From contig NZ_BMUY01000014.1 in assembly GCF_014650435.1 (NCBI RefSeq), positions 1 through 64,000 on the forward strand: a stretch of DNA of 64,000 nucleotides, written 5' to 3'. Within the stretch, counting starts at the first letter, position 1. Each line of letters begins with the position of its first letter. Under the pieces are notes generated by a model. It saw nothing but the letters and a program-made list of their open reading frames with translations, was not told where the DNA came from and made no database searches. Of this stretch, positions 10,350-18,991 are shown piece by piece. A program made the translations under genes and the position numbers. This DNA is from Streptomyces tendae (lineage in GTDB: Bacteria; Actinomycetota; Actinomycetes; Streptomycetales; Streptomycetaceae).

Positions 10350-10637
10350 CTAGCGGGCGCCCGCCGCACCGCGGCGGATGCCGAGGCGCTCGACCAGCGC
10401 ACGGAAGCGCTGGATGTCCTTCTTGGCGAGGTACTGCAGCAGCCGGCGGCGCTGGCCGACCAGGATGAGCAGACCACGACGGGAGTGGTGGTCGTGCTTG
10501 TGCGTCTTGAGGTGCTCGGTCAGGTCGGAGATCCGACGGGACAGCAGAGCGACCTGGACCTCGGGGGAGCCGGTGTCGCCCTCCTTGGTACCGAACTCGG
10601 TGATGATCTGCTTCTTCACTGCGGCGTCGAGCGACAC
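10350..10637 (-). CDS. rpsO: 30S ribosomal protein S15
   Basis: A 95-aa ribosomal protein binding the central domain of 16S rRNA. SLDAAVKKQIITEFG at the start, the block DTGSPEVQVALLSRRI, and DHHSRRGLLILVGQRRRLL are typical S15 signatures. I chose the GTG at 10637 because it gives the normal length, and AGAGGAG lies 5-6 bases upstream; the frame continues further upstream without coding character. It heads the pnp operon. Confidence 0.96.
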   Translation of the reverse strand: MSLDAAVKKQIITEFGTKEGDTGSPEVQVALLSRRISDLTEHLKTHKHDHHSRRGLLILVGQRRRLLQYLAKKDIQRFRALVERLGIRRGAAGAR

Positions 10638-10921
10638 GCGTACTCCTCTTGGTCTGTGACTGGCCACCGAGTGCCCCCGGTCTACGTCTCGGGGGATCTT
10701 CCGTAACTCGGAAGGCGGGGATCCGCTGGGCGCGACCTCCAGGGCTCGCGGCTCCGGGGGCGCGTACACAAACGGCCGTCACACAGCGTACCAGCCCGTA
10801 GACACACCTCCGCCCGTCCCCCGTACCGGTGCCTCCATCGGTGAACCGCTGACCTGGAAGAACGGGGACAAGTATGGTGACCGCACAGTTCGTTGGCACA
10901 GCAGGAAGGACCCGAGCCGCC

Positions 10922-11218
10922 ATGGCCGATGCCGAGGACAAGGAACTCCGAGCACGAAAGGACCGGGAACGGGACGAGCTCTACGCCCTCGACATCTCCG
11001 GTGTCGAATGGCACAGCGCGCCCGGCACCGAGTCCCACGAGGAACGGGTCGAGATCGCCTACCTGCCGGAGGGCGCCGTCGCCATGCGGTCCTCGCTCGA
11101 CCACGACACCGTACTGCGGTACACGGAGGCGGAGTGGCGGGCGTTCGTGCTCGGTGCGCGGGACGGGGAATTCGACCTGGAACCGGCCGCGGAACGCTCT
11201 GGGGGCGACGTCGAGTAG
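10922..11218 (+). CDS. DUF397 domain protein
   Basis: A 98-aa protein starting MADAEDKELRARKDRERDELYALDI. The C-terminal half (VEIAYLPEGAVAMRSSLDHDTVLRYTEAEWRAFVLGARDGEFD) matches the DUF397 pattern, where a VAVRDS-like strand is followed by FT-EW-AFV-GV-DGEFD. DUF397 proteins usually sit beside an XRE-type regulator and act as its small partner; none is next to this one. An ATG at 10874 would add 16 residues. It is divergent from rpsO. Confidence 0.75.
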   Translation: MADAEDKELRARKDRERDELYALDISGVEWHSAPGTESHEERVEIAYLPEGAVAMRSSLDHDTVLRYTEAEWRAFVLGARDGEFDLEPAAERSGGDVE

Positions 11219-11621
11219 CGGAGGCGGTCCGGTCAGGACCTCCCGGTGCGCCGCCGCCGATGCCGAGCACGAGGCGGCCATGACCGTCAGGGTCGTCGTC
11301 TGCGCCTCGCTCGGCGGCCCGATGCAGAGGTACGGCACCTCCTGGTCCGTCCGCGGGCCCAGGGCGACGGCGACCGGTTCCAGTCGTGCGCCCGGCTCGG
11401 CGTCGGTGCCGGACGGGGGCTGACAGGGCGGGGCTCGTGGTGATTAGGCTGGTGTGGGGAGCGACACCAGAACCCGTGGAGCGGGCGTCGGCGTCTCAGG
11501 GGGAAAGCCGGTGGATCGGACGACCTCGAACGGCCTCGGACCATTTCGAATGACAAGTTCGAAGACAAGCAAGGGTCGCCCCAGCACGGCTTGAGGGTGC
11601 TCGACCACACCAGGAGGAACT
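11219..11621 (+). promoter_or_regulatory. Intergenic region with a possible promoter for the EspI-like gene
   Basis: About 400 bases without a convincing gene. CTGACA (11420-11425) and TAGGCT (11445-11450), 19 bases apart, resemble a sigma-HrdB-type promoter, with a long leader to the GTG at 11622. No strong hairpin was seen. The spacing is long for this class, so the promoter call is weak. Confidence 0.35.
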
Positions 11622-14600
11622 GTGAGCAGCGATCGGGACGGGATCCGCGGGGGCTGGGCTACACCCGGCGATGACCAACCCGACGCGGAGTCCTCCGTCG
11701 AGACGACCGGCGAGTTCACCATCGACTACGCGCCGCCCGCCTGGTACACGCAGAACGCGTCCGGCGACGGCGGTCAGGGGGACGGTGCGGGTGAGGCGGA
11801 CGGGGCATCCTCCGGCTCCTCCTCTTCCGCTCCCTCCTCCTCGCCTTCCGGTTCGTCCGGCTCTTCCTCGTCTTCCGGTCCGGCCGTTCCGCCTGCGCCT
11901 CGTGGGCCGGTTCCGCCGTTGCCGGGGTTGACGCCGCCGCCGCACGCGACACCCAACGGGCCTTCCCCGGTTCCGGCCCCTGCCCCGGGGGCGCCTTTCA
12001 CGCCCCCGCCGGCGCCCGCTCCGGGGGCCGCCTTCACGCCGCCTCCGCCGCCGGGACCGGGTGCGCCGTTCACGCCGCCCGCGCCGCCGAGCTCAGGGCC
12101 GGCCGGGGTGCCCAAGTTGCCGGTGGGGAGCGGCTTCGAGCCGCAGCCCTCGCAGCAGTCGGCGCCGCCCGAGCCGGAGCCCGAGCCCGAGCCCGAGCCG
12201 GAAGCCGTGGCGGACCCGGCACCTGTTGCAGATCTCGCCTCTCCGACGGCCCTGCCGTCGTTTCCGGCCGGTGGGTTCCAGCTCCAGGCGCCCGCTCCGC
12301 CGGCTGCCGAGGAACCCGAGGCGGTGGCGGAGCCCGAGCCCCAGCCCGAGCCGGTGACCGACGGCAGGGCCGACTCTGCCGATCTCGACAACGGCGACCT
12401 GGAAAGCGGCGCGACCATGCGGTTCTCCGCAGTCGCCCTCAAGCGTGAGATCGCCGAACGGGCCGCCGCGGAGGATGCGGAGGGCGCCACCGCGGAATCC
12501 CCGGTGACCGGTTCCGACGAGGTCGATGACACGCCGGACGAGGTCGACGCGGGTCCGGACGACGCGGACGACGCGGACAGCACCGGGGCCGAGGCCGACG
12601 TCGACTCCGACGTCGACTCCGACTTCGGCTCCGGCTCCGGCTCCGGCTCCGGGAAGGACACCAGCGGTGTGTCCAGTGCCGGGGACGGCGACGTGGACGA
12701 CCCGCGCCTTGACGGGCCGGTCGCGCTGACCGCCGTACCCGAGCCCGAGCCCGAAGACCAGGTCGCGGACGAGCCCGCGGACGAGCCCGAGGACGCGGTG
12801 CCCGCCGATGCCGCGCCCCCGGCCGACAGCGTGCCGCAGGACGCGCCGCCGCCCCCGGCCGGGATGCCGCCGCTGCCTCCGTCGTACCCGCCGGTCGCGC
12901 CCGCGCCCGCCCACCAGTGGCCCGCACAGCCGCAGCCCGCCCCCGCGCCTCCCGAGCAGCCGGGGGTACCGGCCCAGCAGCCGCCGTTCCAGCCGCAGGC
13001 TCCACAGCCGGCGCCCGCCGCGTGGAACCCGCCGCCGCCCGACCCGCAGACCGGTTACGGCTTCCCGCAGCCCGGTACGCAGACGCCCCAGCCACAGCCC
13101 CAACCTGCCGCCCCGGTCCAGCCCGGTGGATACGGCTTCCCGCAGGGGCCGCACGGGCCGTCGGCGCAACAGCCGTACCCCGGTGTTCCGCAGCAGGCGC
13201 AGCAGGCTCAGCAGGCGCAGGGGGACGGTCAGGCTCCGCCGGCCCAGCCCGGTCAGCCGGTTCCGCCGGTTCCGGCACCCCACGCACCCCAGGCGCCCCA
13301 AGCACCCCAGGCGCCTCAAGCACCCCAGGCGCCTCAACCGCCCCAGGCGATGCAGCAGCCGGAGTATCAGCCCCTCCCGCCGCAGCAGCAGGCGCCCCAG
13401 CAACCGCAGCCGCAGCCGCAGCCACACGCGCAGCAGCCCGCCGATCCCCGGCTCGGTGCCGCCTGGCCGCAGCCCATGCAGCACGACCAGCGGCAGGCCA
13501 CCAATCCGGGGGCGGCGCCGCTCGGTTACACGGCGGCCGTGGAGCTGTCGTCCGACCGGCTGGTGAACAACAAGCGGCAGAAGGCGAAGAGCAGCCGTCC
13601 GGCGGCCGGTGGTTCGCGGTTCAAACTGGGCGGTAAGAAGGAGGAGGCCGAGCGGCAGCGGAAGCTGGACCTGATCCGCACCCCGGTGCTGTCCTGCTAC
13701 CGCATCGCGGTGATCAGTCTCAAGGGCGGCGTCGGCAAGACGACCACCACCACCGCGCTCGGCTCCACGCTCGCCACCGAGCGGCAGGACAAGATCCTCG
13801 CGATCGACGCCAACCCGGACGCCGGTACGCTCGGCCGCCGGGTGCGCCGGGAGACCGGGGCCACCATCCGGGACCTCGTCCAGGCCATCCCGTACCTCAA
13901 CTCGTACATGGACATCCGGCGGTTCACCTCGCAGGCATCCTCCGGACTGGAGATCATCGCCAACGACGTCGACCCCGCCGTGTCCACGACCTTCAACGAC
14001 GAGGACTACCGGCGCGCGATCGACGTGCTCGGCCAGCAGTACCCGATCATCCTCACCGACTCGGGCACCGGTCTCCTCTACAGCGCCATGCGCGGCGTGC
14101 TCGACCTCGCCGACCAGCTCATCATCATCTCGACGCCGTCCGTGGACGGTGCGAGCAGCGCCAGTACGACCCTGGACTGGCTGTCGGCACACGGGTACGC
14201 CGACCTCGTCTCCCGGTCGCTCACGGTCATCTCCGGGGTCCGCGAGACCGGCAAGATGATCAAGGTCGACGACATCGTGGGGCACTTCCAGACCCGCTGC
14301 CGGGGGGTCGTCGTGGTCCCGTTCGACGAGCACCTGTCCGCCGGTGCCGAGGTCGACCTCGACATGATGCGGCCGAAGGTGCGGGAGGCGTACTTCAACC
14401 TCGCGGCGATGGTCGCCGAGGACTTCGTCCGCCACCAGCAGTCGCACGGCCTGTGGACGTCCGACGGCAACCCGCCCCCGGTCGCCGCCCCGCCCATGCC
14501 GGGCCAGCAGATGCCAGGCCAGCAGATGCCGGGGCAGCCCATGCCCGGTCAGCAGATGCCGCCGCAGCAGGGCCAGCCGATGCCGCCTCAGCCGGGACAG

Positions 14601-14798
14601 CCGGTGCCGGGGCAGCCGTACCCGCCGCAGCCCGGGCCCGGGCAGCAGCCGCCGCACCCGCAGCCCGGCTACGGCCAGCCCTACGCCCCGCCGCCCGGTT
14701 ACGGATATCCGCAACACGGACAACCGGGACAGCAGGGGCAGCCGGGACAGCAGCCGCAACAGGGGCAGACGCCTCCGCCTCCCCCGCCCCAGCAGTAG
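11622..14798 (+). CDS. EspI-like proline-rich MinD/ParA ATPase
   Basis: A 1058-aa protein in three parts: a disordered Pro/Ala/Glu-rich N-terminal region (1 to about 650), a SIMIBI-class P-loop ATPase domain (about 685-935) with deviant Walker A KGGVGKTT at K701 and IDANPDAGTLGRR after it, and a Gln/Pro/Met-rich tail of MPGQQ repeats. This layout matches EspI of mycobacterial ESX-1 and its Streptomyces homologue at the edge of the esx locus. EspI is linked to control of type VII secretion. No EsxA/B, EccC or EccB gene is adjacent here. The GTG at 11622 follows AGGAGGAAC, an excellent binding site. It is followed by a strong terminator. Confidence 0.85.
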   Translation: MSSDRDGIRGGWATPGDDQPDAESSVETTGEFTIDYAPPAWYTQNASGDGGQGDGAGEADGASSGSSSSAPSSSPSGSSGSSSSSGPAVPPAPRGPVPPLPGLTPPPHATPNGPSPVPAPAPGAPFTPPPAPAPGAAFTPPPPPGPGAPFTPPAPPSSGPAGVPKLPVGSGFEPQPSQQSAPPEPEPEPEPEPEAVADPAPVADLASPTALPSFPAGGFQLQAPAPPAAEEPEAVAEPEPQPEPVTDGRADSADLDNGDLESGATMRFSAVALKREIAERAAAEDAEGATAESPVTGSDEVDDTPDEVDAGPDDADDADSTGAEADVDSDVDSDFGSGSGSGSGKDTSGVSSAGDGDVDDPRLDGPVALTAVPEPEPEDQVADEPADEPEDAVPADAAPPADSVPQDAPPPPAGMPPLPPSYPPVAPAPAHQWPAQPQPAPAPPEQPGVPAQQPPFQPQAPQPAPAAWNPPPPDPQTGYGFPQPGTQTPQPQPQPAAPVQPGGYGFPQGPHGPSAQQPYPGVPQQAQQAQQAQGDGQAPPAQPGQPVPPVPAPHAPQAPQAPQAPQAPQAPQPPQAMQQPEYQPLPPQQQAPQQPQPQPQPHAQQPADPRLGAAWPQPMQHDQRQATNPGAAPLGYTAAVELSSDRLVNNKRQKAKSSRPAAGGSRFKLGGKKEEAERQRKLDLIRTPVLSCYRIAVISLKGGVGKTTTTTALGSTLATERQDKILAIDANPDAGTLGRRVRRETGATIRDLVQAIPYLNSYMDIRRFTSQASSGLEIIANDVDPAVSTTFNDEDYRRAIDVLGQQYPIILTDSGTGLLYSAMRGVLDLADQLIIISTPSVDGASSASTTLDWLSAHGYADLVSRSLTVISGVRETGKMIKVDDIVGHFQTRCRGVVVVPFDEHLSAGAEVDLDMMRPKVREAYFNLAAMVAEDFVRHQQSHGLWTSDGNPPPVAAPPMPGQQMPGQQMPGQPMPGQQMPPQQGQPMPPQPGQPVPGQPYPPQPGPGQQPPHPQPGYGQPYAPPPGYGYPQHGQPGQQGQPGQQPQQGQTPPPPPPQQ
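13284..13349 (+). repeat. In-frame tandem repeat encoding Ala-Pro-Gln
   Basis: Nine-base units (GCACCCCAG / GCGCCTCAA) pair into an 18-base unit present about three times, encoding APQ repeats in the disordered N-terminal region of the EspI-like protein. Such repeats can vary in length between strains. Confidence 0.8.
14496..14570 (+). repeat. In-frame 15-bp tandem repeat (MPGQQ)
   Basis: Five consecutive 15-base units of the type ATGCCGGGCCAGCAG encode MPGQQ-like pentapeptides in the C-terminal tail of the EspI-like ATPase. Units differ by a few bases each. Confidence 0.85.
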
Positions 14799-14821
14799 CT
14801 ACACCCACCTCCGCACCATCT

Positions 14822-14860
14822 CCGAAGGCCCGCGCCGTCACCGACGGCGCGGGCCTTCGG
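14822..14860 (+). terminator. Terminator after the EspI-like gene
   Basis: A perfect 18-bp inverted repeat (14822-14839 with 14843-14860) with a 3-nt loop, 24 bases past the stop codon. Confidence 0.88.
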
Positions 14861-14991
14861 GCGTGTGCGAACGACAACGTCAGCCCCAGCCGCCACGCTC
14901 TCACCAGGCAAGCGCCAGTGGTCTGCGCCAATGAGGGTCACGTGTTGGGCAACTCGTCGTTTCCGCAGGCCACATGGGGTTTGACACACCG

Positions 14992-15021
14992 TTGACGCGC
15001 GCAGACTGCCGCTGGTAGACA
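14992..15021 (+). promoter_or_regulatory. Probable promoter of the oligopeptide ABC operon
   Basis: TTGACG (14992-14997) and TAGACA (15016-15021) are separated by 18 bases and match the sigma-HrdB consensus well. They lie about 90 bases upstream of the binding-protein start. A second TTGACA lies at 14981-14986 but has no matching -10. Confidence 0.55.
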
Positions 15022-15112
15022 CACACTTCATTCCGCGTTCACCACCGTTCAAGCCCGCCTCACGCGAGGACGCCCGGCGTCTGCGCGTGCGATGACGCGA
15101 GGTCAGGTAGTC

Positions 15113-16969
15113 ATGAACAGACACGATCAGCACGGCAGCGGACGTACCTCCCACCGGCCGTGGCGAACCCGTCTCCTCGCGGCAGCAGGCGCCGGCGCGC
15201 TGCTCCTCGCGTCGGGGGCGGTCGCCCCCTCGGTCTCGGCGGCGGACGGCGACGGGGGCGACAAGGTGCTCACCGTCGCCGTGGCGCAGAGCGTCGACTC
15301 GCTCAGCCCGTTCCTGGCGGTACGGCTGCTCAGTACGAGCATCCACCGGCTGACGTACGAGTACCTGACCAACTACGACGCCAAGGACAACCACGTCATA
15401 CCGGGGCTCGCCACCGAGTGGAAGTCCTCGCCGGACAAGCTGACCTGGACGTACACGATCCGATCCGACTCCAAGTGGTCGGACGGCGAGCAGGCCACCG
15501 CCGAGGACGCGGCGTGGACGTTCAACACGATGATGACCGACCCGGGCGCCGCCACCGCCAACGGCAGCTTCGTCGGGAACTTCGCGAAGGTCACCGCGCC
15601 GAGCCCGACCCAGCTGGTGATCCGGCTGAAGAAGCCGCAGGCCACGATGACCGCGCTGGACGTGCCGATCGTGCCCAAGCACGTCTGGGAGAAGGTCGAC
15701 GACTTCTCGAAGTTCAACAACGACAAGGACTTCCCCGTAGTCGGCAACGGTCCGTTCGTGCTCACCGACTACAAGCCCGACAGCTATGTGCGGCTCAAGG
15801 CCAACAAGGACTTCTGGCGCGGCGCGCCGAAGTTCGACGAGCTGGTCTTCCGCTACTACAAGGACCAGGACGCCGCCGTCGCCGCCCTGCGCAAGGGCGA
15901 GGTGTCCTTCGTCGCCGGGTCGCCGTCGCTGACTCCGGCCCAGGCCGACTCGCTCAAGGGCGAGGAGAACATCCGCGTCAACGACGCCCCCGGGCGCCGC
16001 TTCTACGCCCTCGCCACCAACCCGGGCGCGCGGGCGAAGGACGGGACGAAGTTCGGTGACGGCGACCCCTCGCTGCTGGACCAGCGGGTGCGCAACGCGC
16101 TGTTCATGGCGGTGGACCGCAAGGCGATCGTCGACAAGGTGTTCCAGGGCCACGCGGTCGAGGGGGCGGGCTACATCCCGCCGCGCTTCTCCTCCTACTT
16201 CTTCGAGCCGTCGGCGGGGCAGGAGCTGGCCTACGATCCCAAGAAGGCCGCCCAGTTGCTCGACGAGGCGGGCTACCGGACGAACGGGGACGGCAAGCGC
16301 CTCGGCAAGGACGGCAAGCCGCTGGACTACCGCATCCTGTGCCACGCCACCGACCCGAACGACAAGGCGGTCGGCAAGTACCTCCAGGAGTGGTGGGGCG
16401 AGCTGGGCATCTCGGTCACGCTCAACTGCCTGGACAACGTGACCGACCCGTGGCTGGCCGGCAAGTACGACCTCGCCTTCGACGGCTGGTCCGTCAACCC
16501 CGACCCGGACTTCGTGCTCTCCATCCACACCTGCGACGCGCTCCCTGCGACGCCGAAGGACACCGGGGCGACCGACAACTTCATCTGCGACAAGCAGTAC
16601 GACGAGCTGTACGCACGGCAGTTGGGCGAGTACGACGCCGACAAGCGGGCGGAGATCGTCAAGCAGATGCAGTCCCGGCTGTACGACACCGGGTACATGA
16701 ACGTCATGGCGTATCCGAACGCGGTGGAGGCCTACCGCACGGACCAGATCGAGTCGATCACCACGATGCCGTCCGACGCGGGCAACATCTACGGGCAGGA
16801 CGGCTACTGGAGCTGGTGGTCGGCGGTGCCCGCGGACTCCGGTGACTCCTCGGGGAGTTCGTCGTCCACGGGGACCGTGATCGGGATCGTCGCGGGCGTC
16901 GTCGTCCTCGTCGGTCTCGGGGTGCTCTTCGCCGTCCGCCGCCGGGCCTCGGCCGACGACCGTGAGTAG
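15113..16969 (+). CDS. Oligopeptide-type ABC substrate-binding protein with C-terminal membrane anchor
   Basis: A 618-aa family 5 extracellular solute-binding protein. After an Ala/Leu-rich Sec signal peptide ending PSVSAAD (about residue 42), the mature domain has the typical SBP5 features (VAQSVDSLSPFLA, GLATEWKSSPDKLTWTYTIR, DYKPDSYVRLKANKDFW). There is no lipobox cysteine. Instead the C-terminus carries a hydrophobic segment (about 588-610, VIGIVAGVVVLVGLGVLFAV) followed by RRRAS, which would anchor it in the membrane. The ATG at 15113 is preferred over an in-frame ATG 21 bases upstream because AGGT precedes it. Its stop overlaps the next gene by 8 bases. Confidence 0.9.
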   Translation: MNRHDQHGSGRTSHRPWRTRLLAAAGAGALLLASGAVAPSVSAADGDGGDKVLTVAVAQSVDSLSPFLAVRLLSTSIHRLTYEYLTNYDAKDNHVIPGLATEWKSSPDKLTWTYTIRSDSKWSDGEQATAEDAAWTFNTMMTDPGAATANGSFVGNFAKVTAPSPTQLVIRLKKPQATMTALDVPIVPKHVWEKVDDFSKFNNDKDFPVVGNGPFVLTDYKPDSYVRLKANKDFWRGAPKFDELVFRYYKDQDAAVAALRKGEVSFVAGSPSLTPAQADSLKGEENIRVNDAPGRRFYALATNPGARAKDGTKFGDGDPSLLDQRVRNALFMAVDRKAIVDKVFQGHAVEGAGYIPPRFSSYFFEPSAGQELAYDPKKAAQLLDEAGYRTNGDGKRLGKDGKPLDYRILCHATDPNDKAVGKYLQEWWGELGISVTLNCLDNVTDPWLAGKYDLAFDGWSVNPDPDFVLSIHTCDALPATPKDTGATDNFICDKQYDELYARQLGEYDADKRAEIVKQMQSRLYDTGYMNVMAYPNAVEAYRTDQIESITTMPSDAGNIYGQDGYWSWWSAVPADSGDSSGSSSSTGTVIGIVAGVVVLVGLGVLFAVRRRASADDRE

Positions 16970-18038
16970 CGCGACCGACTCGGCGAGCGCCTCCGCGGGC
17001 GCCTCCGCAAACCCCTCCGCGGCCGACAAGCGGCCGGCCGCGGGGACGCGGGGGCGCACCCGCAGCGCGTATCCGCGGTACCTGGCGGGGAAGCTGGCGG
17101 GCGCGGTGGTCTCCCTGTTCGCCGTCCTCGTCACGAGCTTCTTCCTCTTCCGGCTGATCCCCGGCGATCCGGTGAAGTTCATGACCGGCGGCCGTCCGGT
17201 CTCGGCCGAGCAGCTCGCCGTGTACAAGGAGGAGTTCGGGCTCGACCTGCCGCTGTGGGAGCAGTTCACGGACTACTGCGCCAAGGCGCTGAGCGGGGAC
17301 CTGGGCACGTCGTACCAGTTCCACGCGCCCGTCGTCGACAAGATCACCGAGGCGCTGCCGAACACCCTGCTGCTCACCGGAACGGCCTTCGTGCTCTACA
17401 CCGCGCTGGGTGCCTTCCTCGGCACCCGCTCGGCGTGGCGGCACGGCGGGCTCGGCGACCGGCTCAACACCGGCCTGGCGCTGACGCTTTACTCCATCCC
17501 GTCCTTCTGGCTGGGCCTGCTGCTCATCATCGTGCTGTCGGTGGGGGTGGACCCGATCCCGGGGCTGTTCCCGACCGGCGGCATGGAGTCGGGCCGCGAG
17601 GAGGGCTTCGCGCACATGCTCGACGTCGCGCACCATCTCGTACTGCCGGTGGTGACGCTGGTCGCGGTGGAGTACGGGCAGACGCTGCTGGTCACCCGGT
17701 CGGCGCTGCTCGACGAGATGGGCAGCGACTATCTCACGACCGCGCGGGCCAAGGGGCTCAGGGACGACCTCGTGCGGCGTCGACACGCCGTGCCCAACGC
17801 GCTGCTGCCGACGGTGACGCTGGTCTTCGTCAATCTGGGGCGGACCGTCGCGGGAGTCATCCTCGTCGAGACGGTGTTCTCCTGGCCGGGGCTCGGCGGG
17901 CTGTTCTACCAGGCGCTCAGCGTTCCCGACCTGCCGCTGGTGCAGGGGCTGTTCTTCGTCTTCGCCGCCGCGGTGATCCTGATGAACACCCTGGCCGACC
18001 TGTTGTATCCGATGCTCGATCCGAGGGTGGGCCGATGA
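16962..18038 (+). CDS. ABC transporter permease, DppB/OppB type
   Basis: A 358-aa inner-membrane permease with about six membrane segments. Residues LIPGDPVKFM near the N-terminus and the EAA-type loop (ARAKGLRDDLVRRRHAVPNALLPT) are typical of DppB. An Ala/Ser-rich 40-residue N-terminal extension precedes the first membrane segment. The GTG at 16962 overlaps the end of the binding-protein gene, and its own TGA overlaps the next ATG, so the operon is tightly coupled. Confidence 0.93.
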   Translation: MSSATDSASASAGASANPSAADKRPAAGTRGRTRSAYPRYLAGKLAGAVVSLFAVLVTSFFLFRLIPGDPVKFMTGGRPVSAEQLAVYKEEFGLDLPLWEQFTDYCAKALSGDLGTSYQFHAPVVDKITEALPNTLLLTGTAFVLYTALGAFLGTRSAWRHGGLGDRLNTGLALTLYSIPSFWLGLLLIIVLSVGVDPIPGLFPTGGMESGREEGFAHMLDVAHHLVLPVVTLVAVEYGQTLLVTRSALLDEMGSDYLTTARAKGLRDDLVRRRHAVPNALLPTVTLVFVNLGRTVAGVILVETVFSWPGLGGLFYQALSVPDLPLVQGLFFVFAAAVILMNTLADLLYPMLDPRVGR

Positions 18039-18991
18039 CCGCCGAGACCACCGACACCACCGAATCCGCGTCCGGGTCGCCGCCGGTGAAGTCCGGCGGG
18101 CCCGGTCCGCGCGCTCTGGCCCGGCGGCGGCGCCGCGCCTCCGTCGCGCGCTTCTGGAGGGAGTACCGCAAGCACCGTGCGGGGGTGTTCGGGCTGGCGG
18201 CGCTGGTGCTGTTCGTGCTCGTGGCACTGACCGCGCCGCTGACCGTCGGGTCCGACGTGGACAGTGTGACCGACGCGCCCGGGCAGCCGCTGGAGAGCCC
18301 GAGCGGCCGGTTCCCGCTGGGCACCGACCAGTTCGGGCGGAACCTGCTGGGCCTGCTGATCTGGGGCTCGCGCGTCTCGCTCCTGGTCGGGCTGCTCGCG
18401 GCGGTGCTGTCGGTGCTCATCGGCGCGCTGATCGGGATCACGGCCGGGCACTTCCGCGGCTGGTACGCCACGGTGATGATGCGGATCACGGACTGGTTCC
18501 TGGTGATGCCGACGCTGGTGCTCGCAATCGTGCTGGCGACGGTGCTGTCCCGGTCGCTCGGCACGATCGTGCTCGCGATCGGCGTGACCACCTGGCCCAC
18601 CACGGCGCGCCTGGTGCGGGCGCAGACGCTGGCGGTGGAGTCGCGGCCGTACATCGAGCGGGCGAAGGCGCTCGGAGGCGGGCACTGGCACATCATGTCG
18701 CGGCACGTGCTGCCCAATGTGATGCCGCTGATCCTGGCGCAGACGACGCTGATCATCTCCTCCGCGATCCTGGCCGAGGCGACCCTGGCCTTCCTCGGGC
18801 TCGGGGACCCGGCGGTCGTGTCCTGGGGCGGGCTGCTGCAGGACGCGCGGGAGGCGGGGTCGGTGAGTTCGGGCGACTGGTGGTACCTGGTGCCGCCGGG
18901 CATCGGGATCGCGGTGGTGGCGCTGGCCTTCACCTTGTGCGGGCGTGCGGTGGAGGCCGTTCTCAATCCCAGGCTGGGGGTGTCCCGTTGA
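18035..18991 (+). CDS. ABC transporter permease, DppC/OppC type
   Basis: A 318-aa permease. A polar N-terminal tail (about 1-45) precedes the first membrane segment. FPLGTDQFGRNLLGLLIWG and the EAA loop (RAKALGGGHWHIMSRHVLPN) are characteristic of DppC. It starts at ATGA, overlapping the DppB-type stop, and ends in TTGA, where the ATPase starts. Confidence 0.94.
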   Translation: MTAETTDTTESASGSPPVKSGGPGPRALARRRRRASVARFWREYRKHRAGVFGLAALVLFVLVALTAPLTVGSDVDSVTDAPGQPLESPSGRFPLGTDQFGRNLLGLLIWGSRVSLLVGLLAAVLSVLIGALIGITAGHFRGWYATVMMRITDWFLVMPTLVLAIVLATVLSRSLGTIVLAIGVTTWPTTARLVRAQTLAVESRPYIERAKALGGGHWHIMSRHVLPNVMPLILAQTTLIISSAILAEATLAFLGLGDPAVVSWGGLLQDAREAGSVSSGDWWYLVPPGIGIAVVALAFTLCGRAVEAVLNPRLGVSR

